Below, in pieces: positions 50,096 to 57,677 of a stretch of 64,000 nucleotides of DNA. The stretch covers positions 162,787-226,786 of the forward strand of contig PGXV01000004.1 of NCBI GenBank assembly GCA_002839315.1, given 5' to 3'. Under the pieces are notes generated by a model. It was not told the origin of the DNA and made no database searches. It was given only the letters and a program-made list of their open reading frames with translations. A program made the position numbers and the translations under genes. The DNA comes from Spirochaetae bacterium HGW-Spirochaetae-3. GTDB taxonomy: Bacteria; Spirochaetota; Spirochaetia; Treponematales; UBA12059. How positions within the stretch are numbered: position 1 is the stretch's first letter; the number at the start of each line of letters is the position of its first letter.

Positions 50096-51064
50096 CTAGG
50101 CGTGAGAAATTAGCCAGGTCCTGTGCGGATGTCCCCTGAAATCTTCCGGAATCGATTTTTCGCTTATGTCTTCAATGGATGCGAGCGGAACAAGAGAAGG
50201 ATCAAGCCTGAGCGAGCGAGCGTTCGAGGAGAACAGGATCGAGCCTCCAGGCGCCAGCGCCGAAAGGCACGCTTCGACAAGCCGGGGCCAATGTCGCGAC
50301 ACATCGAGGAACCCTTCCATCTTCTTGGAATTGGAGAAGGTCGGCGGATCGAGGACGATGAGATCGTAGAAGGCGCCTCGTCCGGGCTCCCCGGCCAGGA
50401 AGGCCAAAACGTCCGCTCTGACGCCGCGATACCCTGGCTCGAGATGGTTGAGCGCGATATTGCGTTCGGCCCAGGCCAGGTAGGTGTTCGACAGGTCGAC
50501 GCCTACGACTTCCGCGGCTCCGCCCGCGAGAGCGTATACCGAGAAGCTACCCGTATAGCAGAACAGGTTGAGGACTCGTTTACCGCGCGACATGCCGCGT
50601 ATCAGAGCGCGCGCCGGCCTGTGATCCATGAACAAACCGGTATCGATATAATCATCGAGGTTCACTATGAACGACAAGCCGTTCTCACGAACGACGCGTT
50701 CGCGCGCATTGCCGGCGCCTCCCTTATCGGCTCGCTCGTACTGATCCTCGAGGCCGAGGCGCCTACGGGTCTTTATCGCTATCGAATCGCGGGAAATCGA
50801 CAGCGACGCCGCGGCGGCGCCCGCCATGAGCTCGAGCCAGGCCGATTCCTCGGCCTCCGGTTTCTCGTACGGGCGCTCGTATAGGTACAGCACCGCCGCG
50901 TCGCCGTACCGATCGAGCGACAAAGGTATCTCGGGGATATCCCGGTCGTAGACGCGATAGCATCCGGTATCGGACTTGCGGGCCCACTTGCGGAGGTGCT
51001 TATCGCGTTTCGCTATACGGTTCTCGAAGAATCCGGCCTGTTCGAGATCCTTCTCAGTCGGCAT
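50096..51064 (-). CDS. Stand-alone RlmK-like 23S rRNA methyltransferase
   Basis: 322 residues. The whole length resembles the C-terminal RlmK half of E. coli RlmL: FENRIAKRDKHLRKWARKSDTGCYRVYDRDIPE at the start, DYIDTGLFMDHRPARALI, the SAM loop NLFCYTGSFSVYALAGG (near residue 168), VVGVDLSNTYLAWAERNIALN, and the catalytic DLIVLDPPTFSNSKKM. The THUMP-containing RlmL half is absent. By homology it would make m7G in 23S rRNA near position 2069. It overlaps rex by 11 nt. Confidence 0.85.
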   Translation of the reverse strand: MPTEKDLEQAGFFENRIAKRDKHLRKWARKSDTGCYRVYDRDIPEIPLSLDRYGDAAVLYLYERPYEKPEAEESAWLELMAGAAAASLSISRDSIAIKTRRRLGLEDQYERADKGGAGNARERVVRENGLSFIVNLDDYIDTGLFMDHRPARALIRGMSRGKRVLNLFCYTGSFSVYALAGGAAEVVGVDLSNTYLAWAERNIALNHLEPGYRGVRADVLAFLAGEPGRGAFYDLIVLDPPTFSNSKKMEGFLDVSRHWPRLVEACLSALAPGGSILFSSNARSLRLDPSLVPLASIEDISEKSIPEDFRGHPHRTWLISHA

Positions 51065-51710
51065 CTTCCGACATCATGGCGCTCCGGATACGGCGCTTCA
51101 TCGACAGCATCGCGTAGCCGGACGATAGGTCCTCGTTCTGCACTATAACGTCATCAGGTACCTTGAGCTTGATATTGGTAAAATTCCATATCGCCTTGAT
51201 ACCGCTCGCGACCAGGGTGGTAGCTACGTCCTGGGCGTACGCCGAAGGAACAGTCAGTATCGCTACCGTTACCCCTAATACGGCTACTCGCTCCGCGACT
51301 TGGTCTATCGGGTAGACGGGACTATCGTGGATGAGCCCGCCAAATTTGGAAGGGTCGGCGTCGAAACCTGCGACTATATAGAGCCCGTGCTGCTTGAACC
51401 CGGGGAATCCGCTGAGGGCGCTTCCGAGATTCCCGGCGCCCACGACTACGGCGTCGACCCGCTTGTCCCAATTGAGATAGGACTCTATAGCGCCGATCAG
51501 CGGGACTACGGGATAGCCGCGCTTGGGCTTTCCGGCGATTCCGGTGATCGACAGGTCCTTCCTGACCTGTATCGGTTCCAGATTGAGTTCCATGGCAATG
51601 AGGGTACCGGATATGTATTCGTCGCCGTGATCCAAGGCCTGCTTGGCAAGTAGCAGGTAGGACGGCAGTCTTCGCACCGAAGGGGCATAGGATACTTTAA
51701 ATTTTGGCAT
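51054..51710 (-). CDS. rex: Redox-sensing transcriptional repressor Rex
   Basis: 218 residues, standard. Rex senses the NADH/NAD+ ratio and represses fermentation and respiration genes. The N-terminal winged helix covers residues about 8-70 (SGTLIAMELNLEPIQVRKDLSI, then KPKRGYPV). The Rossmann fold has VVVGAGNLGSALSGF near residue 88 and IVAGFDADPSKFGG. GAGAGGTG precedes the ATG, and a promoter lies at 51761-51790. It is translationally coupled to the methyltransferase downstream. Confidence 0.95.
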   Translation of the reverse strand: MPKFKVSYAPSVRRLPSYLLLAKQALDHGDEYISGTLIAMELNLEPIQVRKDLSITGIAGKPKRGYPVVPLIGAIESYLNWDKRVDAVVVGAGNLGSALSGFPGFKQHGLYIVAGFDADPSKFGGLIHDSPVYPIDQVAERVAVLGVTVAILTVPSAYAQDVATTLVASGIKAIWNFTNIKLKVPDDVIVQNEDLSSGYAMLSMKRRIRSAMMSEDAD

Positions 51711-51760
51711 GAAGGCACCTCTCGGGCAAAAAATATAGATACTCGTCTAGAGCGTAATTT

Positions 51761-51790
51761 AGGATAATAAGAAGAGCTTTATAAAGTCAA
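51761..51790 (-). promoter_or_regulatory. Promoter of rex
   Basis: On the minus strand TTGACT (51785-51790), then TATCCT (51761-51766) at 18 bp, or TTATCC at 17 bp. It is downstream of the sRNA terminator, so rex does not depend on the sRNA promoter. Confidence 0.55.
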
Positions 51791-51815
51791 GGAATATATG
51801 GTTTTTTGTATACGT

Positions 51816-51884
51816 AAAAAAAAGGCTCCGTGGAAAAAGGAGGTAAACCACGGAGCCAATTTGTAGCGCCAAGAGCTAACTACA
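51816..51884 (-). ncRNA. Candidate small RNA with CCUCC-bearing terminator loop
   Basis: On the minus strand a unit of about 68 nt: a small TGTAG/CTACA hairpin (51862-51884), then a strong GGCTCCGTGG/CCACGGAGCC stem (51824-51833 and 51848-51857), and eight T residues. The 14-nt terminator loop reads TTTACCTCCTTTTT, which complements a Shine-Dalgarno sequence. A promoter lies right in front, and rex has its own promoter after the terminator. No open frame fits inside. 51919-52035 holds only AT-rich sequence with a weak TCGTA-G-TACGA repeat. Confidence 0.6.
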
Positions 51885-51889
51885 GTATA

Positions 51890-51918
51890 AATATACAAGC
51901 TATACAACGTTTATGCAA
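51890..51918 (-). promoter_or_regulatory. Promoter of the candidate small RNA
   Basis: On the minus strand TTGCAT (51913-51918), 17-bp spacer, TATATT (51890-51895); a TATACT overlaps just downstream. Confidence 0.5.
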
Positions 51919-52035
51919 GCCCAAATACCAGGACGTCGCCATAGGGCAAGAGCGACGATAACAGAATGAGATTCTTCCATTTAATATCGATTCGTAGTAC
52001 GATCGTCTATTCGATATCGTTATCGGGAGAACAAA

Positions 52036-52458
52036 ATGAGAATGACGACGAAAGGCCGATACGCACTTCGCGCGGCGATCGCGTTAGCCAAGATGAGCGA
52101 CGGCAAGACGCCCATCTCCATCAAGACGATCTCAGAGGCCGAGGAGATCTCGTCGGAATTCCTGGAACAGATATTCTTCAAGCTCAGAAAAGCCGGACTG
52201 ATAACCTCCGTCCGCGGACCGGGCGGCGGGTTCTACTTCGCCAGGGCTCTCTCGGAAATTTCGCTCAAGGATATCGTAGAAGCGTCGGGCGAAGGAATGG
52301 AGATAGCGGCCTGCGCCTTCGGCGCGGAAGGCGCGTGCGACCGGACAGCCGATTGCGCAGCGGGGACCGTCTGGAGGGAGCTGTCGACCCATATCGACTC
52401 GTTCCTTTCGGGGATCACGCTCGAGGGCATGCTCTCGCGAAAGGTGCACCGAGGCTAG
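52036..52458 (+). CDS. Rrf2-family regulator with three-Cys cluster site
   Basis: 140 residues. The winged helix starts MRMTTKGRYALRAAIALAKM and has the usual ISEAEEISSEFLEQIFFKLRKAGLITSVRGPGGGF (residues about 32-67). The C-terminal part carries three Cys (CAFGAEGAC then CDRTADC, spacing x7 and x5), near the IscR/NsrR pattern, so an Fe-S cofactor is likely. No isc genes are in the window. GGGAG lies 11 nt before the ATG. Confidence 0.88.
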   Translation: MRMTTKGRYALRAAIALAKMSDGKTPISIKTISEAEEISSEFLEQIFFKLRKAGLITSVRGPGGGFYFARALSEISLKDIVEASGEGMEIAACAFGAEGACDRTADCAAGTVWRELSTHIDSFLSGITLEGMLSRKVHRG

Positions 52459-52476
52459 GACCCGCTCCCGCCATCG

Positions 52477-53877
52477 CTATTCAGCGTCGGCGAAGGCCTC
52501 CAGGCGCTCACGGTCGGCCCTCGATATCAGGCCCAATTCCTCGCAGAGGGCGAACAGCTCCCTGACGTGCATGAAGGCGCGGAGCGAGACTCCGGACGAC
52601 TCCATGTCGCGTCGGCCCTGCCTTCCCCGCTCTACCAGCACGACCAGGTCCTCCACGAGCAAGCCCTCTCCTCGAAGGATCTCGATCGCCTCGATCTTGG
52701 ACGATCCCGTGGTGATAAGGTCGTCGAGCAACAGCGCGCGCTCGCCCTTGGCGAAGGCGCCTTCGACGCGTACGCCGGTCCCATGGTCCTTCGCGGGCAT
52801 TCGCGGCCATATCATCGGGGTACGTAGCCTGAGGGCAGTCGCCGTGGCGAGAGGCAGAGCCGCAGCGGGGATTCCGGCTATCCGGTCGTATTTCGCTCCT
52901 TCAGCGGTCAGCGCATACGCCTGCGCGACGTCGTCCAGAAGAGCCGGATCGGATATGACGCGACGAAGGTCGATATAGAAAGGCGATGGTTTGCCGCTCT
53001 TGAGGACGAACGATCCGGTCTTGAAGCAGCCGGTCTCCACGAGGCCGCGCATAATTCGCCGCTTAAGCGACGCTACACGATCGAAACCGGCGCCGGTCAC
53101 GCTTTTCGAGCCTTCCGAAGCCTTGCGCATCTCCGCTACGAGCGCCTCGGCCGCGGCGCCTGGATCCTTCGCCTCGGCGACGGATCTCGCCGCCACCGGG
53201 AGCACGCCAAGGCCGTCATCCCTGGATCCCGCTCGCCAGGCGTCCGCGATGGTGCCGCCCTGGGCGCCTATCCCGGGAGCCAAGAGCCAGGCTCCGGGCG
53301 CGGCCTCGCGGACCTCGGCGAGGCCTTTCACGTCGTTTCCGGCCGCTACGAGGCCTACCCGGTCCGACCACGACGCGCATTCGCGCGCGACAAGCGCGTA
53401 CAGGGGCCTACCGCCTATATCGATATCCTGAAAGACGCCGGCCCGGGGATTACTCGTGCGGGCCAGAAGGAATACGGCCTTGTCATCGTAGGCGAGGAAA
53501 GGATCGACGGCGTCGCGGCCCATATAGGGGCTCAAGGTGACGGCGTCGGCGCCTATCGCGTCGAAACAGGCCTTCGCGTAGGCTTCGGCGGTCGGACCGA
53601 TGTCGCAGCGCTTGGCGTCGAGGAGGACGGGGATGCCGCCGGGGACGCTATGTACCAGCTTTATAAGCGCTTCAATTCCGGCCGCGCCGAAGGCCTCGTA
53701 AAACGCCGAATTCGGCTTGAAGCACGCCGCGTACCGCGCCGTCGCCTCGACGATAGCCATGGATTTCCGGAACAGGTCCTGGGGGCCTTCCCCGGGCCCG
53801 AGCCTGGGATCAAGCCCGACGCACAAGGCGGTCCCGCGTTCTACCCACGCCGTCTCGATCCTCTTGAAAAACTGCAT
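52477..53877 (-). CDS. pyrF-pyrE: Bifunctional orotidine-5'-phosphate decarboxylase / orotate phosphoribosyltransferase
   Basis: 466 residues holding the last two enzymes of UMP synthesis. The N-terminal half (1-270) is a type 2 OMP decarboxylase: ALCVGLDPRLG, YAACFKPNSAFYEAFG, the active-site VLLDAKRCDIGPTAEAY near residue 95, and ADAVTLSPYMG. The C-terminal half (about 285-466) is PyrE: GSFVLKSGKPSPFYIDLRRV and the PRPP loop ALLLDDLITTGSSKIEAIE. The order is opposite to animal UMPS but is known for some microbes and trypanosomatids. A promoter and an operator-like palindrome lie upstream. Confidence 0.93.
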   Translation of the reverse strand: MQFFKRIETAWVERGTALCVGLDPRLGPGEGPQDLFRKSMAIVEATARYAACFKPNSAFYEAFGAAGIEALIKLVHSVPGGIPVLLDAKRCDIGPTAEAYAKACFDAIGADAVTLSPYMGRDAVDPFLAYDDKAVFLLARTSNPRAGVFQDIDIGGRPLYALVARECASWSDRVGLVAAGNDVKGLAEVREAAPGAWLLAPGIGAQGGTIADAWRAGSRDDGLGVLPVAARSVAEAKDPGAAAEALVAEMRKASEGSKSVTGAGFDRVASLKRRIMRGLVETGCFKTGSFVLKSGKPSPFYIDLRRVISDPALLDDVAQAYALTAEGAKYDRIAGIPAAALPLATATALRLRTPMIWPRMPAKDHGTGVRVEGAFAKGERALLLDDLITTGSSKIEAIEILRGEGLLVEDLVVLVERGRQGRRDMESSGVSLRAFMHVRELFALCEELGLISRADRERLEAFADAE

Positions 53878-53930
53878 AGTCCCCGCCTTTCATCACGGCG
53901 CCGCTCGCCACGGCTCGCCCGACGGATCGG

Positions 53931-53960
53931 AGCATAGCATACCTAGGATTTCCTAGTCAA
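53931..53960 (-). promoter_or_regulatory. pyrF-pyrE promoter with internal palindrome
   Basis: On the minus strand TTGACT (53955-53960), 18-bp spacer, TATGCT (53931-53936). The spacer and -35 edge hold the inverted repeat CTAGGA-TT-TCCTAG (53943-53956), a plausible operator. A TATACT (53968-53973) on the plus strand may serve the divergent membrane-protein gene. Confidence 0.55.
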
Positions 53961-54016
53961 AAAGAGCTATACTTGTTGGATTGAGCCATGCATTCAACTT
54001 CAAGGAGGTATCGACG

Positions 54017-55363
54017 ATGAAGAAGATGGTAATTATTATCGCGGCCATATGCATATTCTTCGCTCCTGTTGCATTCGCTGACGATGAAGATGCGGGCGGA
54101 TTCGCCTTCCAGGCCGGAATATCGCTCGGTACCGACGTGCTCGTCGTCGACGACCTAGGCACGACCGAGACGTGGAACAGCCTCGGATTCCAGCCCGACC
54201 TGTCGCTCGGTAAGTTTGGCATAGGCTTCGACCTGACCGTTCACTTTAAATTAATGCCTGATACTAATACGACCGTGGAGATATTCCCCGGGGACTGGGT
54301 TCCCGACTATGAGGGATCCGGCAAGAACCTGCTCGACCTGTACCTGCCCAAGGTCATGTACCTGCGCTACGGATTCCGCGGGGATCCTCTGTACGCTAAG
54401 CTCGGCTCGATAGAGGACCTGACCCTCGGCAACGGCTTCATCGTAGGCGAATACGCCAACACCCGATTCCTTCCCGGCCAGCGCATCTTCGGCCTCGACG
54501 TAGGACTGGACGGAGCCTTGTTCGGCTTCCCGTACGTCGGCGTAGAGCTCCTGACGGGCAACCTCGCCCGCTTCGACGTGTTCGGCGGCCGCCTCTTCGT
54601 ACGGCCGCTCATATCGACCGGGCTGCCGATACTCGAGAACCTGCAGGTCGGCGCTACGCTCGCGATGGACCGCGGCGTCGCCGGATTGGCCTCCGACCAG
54701 AGCTTCGATCCGCTCGCCGTCTACGGCGGCGACATCTTCCTTCCGATCCTGACCGGCAAGGCCTTCCCTCTGGCCGCGTTCACCGAGGTCGCCTTCGAAC
54801 CTAACGACAGCGCCGGCCTCATGATCGGCGCAGGCGGCCGCCTCGTCAGCGTCATCACCTACGGCGCGCAGCTCAGGTTCCTCGGCGCCGGCTTTACGCC
54901 CGTGTACTTCGACGCCAACTACGACCTGTTCCGCGTGGACAAGGCCGCGTTGATGGAGGCCCCGGTCTCCGGCGACGGATTCGTCGGCTGGCTCGCGTCC
55001 GCCGGCGCCAGCCTCTTCGACGACATGCTTTACTTCAACGTATCGGTCGACGGACCGTTCAAGGAAATTCCGGCGATCGATACCGATAATTCCGCCGAGT
55101 ACCCCCACCTGCGCGGCGTCATCGGCATGGCCGACGGTATGCTAGGCGGCTTCTTCGTGAGCGGCTCGTACGACAAGTACTTCATAGGAAAGGACGGCGG
55201 TTTCTTCGAGGATCTCGTCGACCCCAACGACGCGGTGATAACCGCGGCCTTTAACTATAAGACGGGAGCGGCGGTCTTTACCCTGCTCTACAACCTGAAC
55301 TACAACGCGACGACCGGTAGCTATGACGTGACCTCGAGCCTGCAGAGCTCGATTAAATTCTAA
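54017..55363 (+). CDS. Outer-membrane beta-barrel protein
   Basis: 448 residues from ATG at 54017, 9 nt after AAGGAGG. Signal peptide 1-20 (AICIFFAPVAFA). The rest is alternating amphipathic strands with short turns, for example VMYLRYGFRGDPLYAKLGSIEDLTLGNGFIVGEYANT and FGGRLFVRPL, and it ends in a strand closing with a hydrophobic-Lys-Phe tail (SSLQSSIKF), the C-terminal Phe typical of barrels. The barrel part is clearly related to the second half of the next gene. The function is unknown; pore or adhesion roles are open. Confidence 0.75.
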   Translation: MKKMVIIIAAICIFFAPVAFADDEDAGGFAFQAGISLGTDVLVVDDLGTTETWNSLGFQPDLSLGKFGIGFDLTVHFKLMPDTNTTVEIFPGDWVPDYEGSGKNLLDLYLPKVMYLRYGFRGDPLYAKLGSIEDLTLGNGFIVGEYANTRFLPGQRIFGLDVGLDGALFGFPYVGVELLTGNLARFDVFGGRLFVRPLISTGLPILENLQVGATLAMDRGVAGLASDQSFDPLAVYGGDIFLPILTGKAFPLAAFTEVAFEPNDSAGLMIGAGGRLVSVITYGAQLRFLGAGFTPVYFDANYDLFRVDKAALMEAPVSGDGFVGWLASAGASLFDDMLYFNVSVDGPFKEIPAIDTDNSAEYPHLRGVIGMADGMLGGFFVSGSYDKYFIGKDGGFFEDLVDPNDAVITAAFNYKTGAAVFTLLYNLNYNATTGSYDVTSSLQSSIKF

Positions 55364-55383
55364 CGACAAACGGAGGAAACGAT

Positions 55384-57573
55384 ATGCGACTTAACAAATG
55401 GCTATTAGCGACGTTCCTGGCGTTCGCCTTCGTCGCCCTGGCGGCCGCGCAGTCGCCACGGGCCGCGCAGGCCCTCGTCCTGGAATTCGTCGACGGAGAC
55501 AATCTCGACATCGTATACCCGGATTCCACGACCTTCAGTTACTCGAACGGCTCTATCCAGGAAGGGGATACGATTCCGGTAGGCGCCACGGTCAGGACCG
55601 GCGCCGGGACAAACGTCGAGCTCCGGCTCAAGCCCAACGGCACGGTGATCAAGCTGGCCAAGATGACTACCTTCAGGGTGGAGGGCCTCTCGACGCCGCA
55701 GAAGGACCATAACGGCTTCACGCTCGTCTCTGGAAAGATCCGCGCGATCGCCGCCACGGGCTCGCAGTACTCGGTCTATACCTCGACCACCGTTGCCGGA
55801 GTGCGCGGCACCGATTTCTCCATGTCGTTCCAGGAGGGCGCCAAGGCGTTGCTCCTCGTAAAGCGCGGCAAGGTGGAATTCGGCGCCAGAGGCGAAGGCG
55901 ACGCGATAGCCAACGCGATCATGGTCAGCGCGGGGCAGTTCGCCGACTTCTTCAAGGGCCTCAAGGCCGCTCCGTTCACGCCCGAGATACTCGGCGAGGA
56001 GTACGGCGACATGGATATCCCGGACGAGCGCGCGCCAGCGCAGGCAGACGAGCCCGCTCCCGACGAGGCGGCCGGCCAGGACGAGGCGCTCGCCCTCGAG
56101 CCCGACGCCGAGGGAGACAAGGGGACCGACAAGGACGCCGCGGCCGCGGGAGACAAGGCGGAAAGCCCCTTCGTCGCCTGGCTCGGCGAAGTGCTCGGCA
56201 TGGAGATAGGCTCCATAACGATCAACGAGCAGACTTGGGCCAAGGCGGTCATACAGCCGACCTTCAAGATAGGCAAGCTCAAGGCTGGCCTCTACCTGCC
56301 CATCATCTATTCCGACAACCTCTTCGATCCGTCTACCTGGTATAGGCCGGGCGGCAACGACGAGTGGTCCTTCGGCTTCGACCAGGATACGTGGACGTCC
56401 GCCCTGGGCGACGCGGCGTCCGACCTCGCGCTCAAGATCAAGTTCATCGAGTACGGCCAGCCGCTGGAGGACCCGTTCTTCGTAAAGGCAGGCAACCTGA
56501 GCAGCTTCACGATCGGCCACGGGCTTCTGATGAGGAACTACGCCAACGACGCCGACTTCCCGTCGGTCAGGCATATCGGCCTAAATATCGGCATGGACCT
56601 CGGAAGCTGGGGCTTCGAGGCGTTGACCAACGATCTCGTCGACAACCAGATCATCGGGGGCCGCCTCTACGTCAGGCCTCTGCCCTCCTCCAAGCTGGCC
56701 TTCGGCCTGTCCGCAGCCGCGGACCTGTTCCCCGCCTCCGATCTCAGCGCCGCGGAAGCGGACCTGTACGGCGACCCCATCTTCATCGGCGGCGCCGTCG
56801 ATATGGATCTCCCCATCCTCGAGGCTGACGCGCTGGGCCTGCGCTTCTTCGCGGACGGCGCGGCGATGGTACCGTACGTACGCAACGGCGGCGCGAGCGC
56901 GGGCGACGCGGGCTTCCGCTTCGACATGGTCTATTCCAACGGCGCGCTGACGAACTGGGGCGCCGCGACCGGATTCATCGGCAACGTGCTGTTCATCGAC
57001 TGGCGGCTCGAGTACCGCTACTTCACCGGCGTTTTCAGCTCGCCGTTCTTCGACTCCAGCTACGAGCGCAGGCGCTCCACCCTCGTCAAGGAATGGGCGG
57101 ACTACCTGTCCGGCGCCGAGGAAATCGACCAGTCGCCGTCCGTTATGGGCGTCTACGGCGAAGGCGGCTTCTCCTTCATGCGGGACAAGCTGTCCATGAC
57201 GTTCGGCTACTTCTGGCCGTGGGCCGCGGGAGCCACGAGCCTCGACGAGCAGCTGTCGACCAGCGACGACTACTTCAAGGCGCAGCTCGTCGTCAAGAAG
57301 GGCCTGATACCGGTGATAGACCTCGCCGGCGCGATAACCTACGAGCGCAGGAGCTTCATCCAGTCAATAGTAAACGGCGAGGCTATGCTGTTCGACGAGA
57401 ACACGGTGTTCTCCGGCGAGTTGTCCTTCCCGATACCAGGAGCGCCGAACCTCGACCTCGCGCTCATCGTCTCTACGACGATCGAACGCATTAACGGCGA
57501 GGCCGTGTATACGTCCGACGGCGAGACGTCTATCGTCCCGGCTATAACGCTGGAGACCCGCCTGCACTTCTGA
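55384..57573 (+). CDS. FecR-domain protein fused to an outer-membrane beta-barrel
   Basis: 729 residues, signal peptide 1-23. Residues about 35-175 are a FecR/LysM-like domain (IQEGDTIPVGATVRTGAGTNVELRLKPNGTVIKLAK, then STTVAGVRGTDFSM). An acidic Ala/Glu/Asp linker covers about 212-260. From about residue 290 comes a barrel with FVKAGNLSSFTIGHGLLMRNYAND and GGRLYVRPL, matching the neighbour at the same places, and it ends ...LETRLHF with terminal Phe. The two genes are 20 nt apart and co-transcribed. The FecR part may bind cell-wall or polymer ligands below the barrel; this is inference. Confidence 0.75.
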   Translation: MRLNKWLLATFLAFAFVALAAAQSPRAAQALVLEFVDGDNLDIVYPDSTTFSYSNGSIQEGDTIPVGATVRTGAGTNVELRLKPNGTVIKLAKMTTFRVEGLSTPQKDHNGFTLVSGKIRAIAATGSQYSVYTSTTVAGVRGTDFSMSFQEGAKALLLVKRGKVEFGARGEGDAIANAIMVSAGQFADFFKGLKAAPFTPEILGEEYGDMDIPDERAPAQADEPAPDEAAGQDEALALEPDAEGDKGTDKDAAAAGDKAESPFVAWLGEVLGMEIGSITINEQTWAKAVIQPTFKIGKLKAGLYLPIIYSDNLFDPSTWYRPGGNDEWSFGFDQDTWTSALGDAASDLALKIKFIEYGQPLEDPFFVKAGNLSSFTIGHGLLMRNYANDADFPSVRHIGLNIGMDLGSWGFEALTNDLVDNQIIGGRLYVRPLPSSKLAFGLSAAADLFPASDLSAAEADLYGDPIFIGGAVDMDLPILEADALGLRFFADGAAMVPYVRNGGASAGDAGFRFDMVYSNGALTNWGAATGFIGNVLFIDWRLEYRYFTGVFSSPFFDSSYERRRSTLVKEWADYLSGAEEIDQSPSVMGVYGEGGFSFMRDKLSMTFGYFWPWAAGATSLDEQLSTSDDYFKAQLVVKKGLIPVIDLAGAITYERRSFIQSIVNGEAMLFDENTVFSGELSFPIPGAPNLDLALIVSTTIERINGEAVYTSDGETSIVPAITLETRLHF

Positions 57574-57597
57574 TCGTCGCCTTTCTCGCATCCTGTC

Positions 57598-57630
57598 GGG
57601 CCGCTCCATCCGGGGCGGCCCGTTTTTTTC
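57598..57630 (+). terminator. Terminator after the FecR-barrel gene
   Basis: GGGCCGCTCC pairs imperfectly with GGGGCGGCCC, followed by a T-tract (57623-57629). Confidence 0.85.
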
Positions 57631-57642
57631 CACGATCCGCGG

Positions 57643-57671
57643 GTGACAATCGTGCAGTGGCGGTGTATACA
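57643..57671 (+). promoter_or_regulatory. Promoter of mutL, leaderless geometry
   Basis: GTGACA (57643-57648), 17-bp spacer, TATACA (57666-57671), then 6 nt to ATG at 57678. Confidence 0.5.
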
Positions 57672-57677
57672 ATTCAT

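Noticed and set aside
51834-51847. AGGAGGT in the loop on the plus strand as a ribosome binding site for a plus-strand gene
   Set aside because: No start codon with a usable frame follows; the T-tract and promoter are on the minus strand, so it is read as the terminator loop of a small RNA.
55405-56574. Minus-strand frame of 389 codons opposite the FecR-barrel gene
   Set aside because: Arises from codon bias of the real gene; Glu/Arg/Leu-rich without signals.
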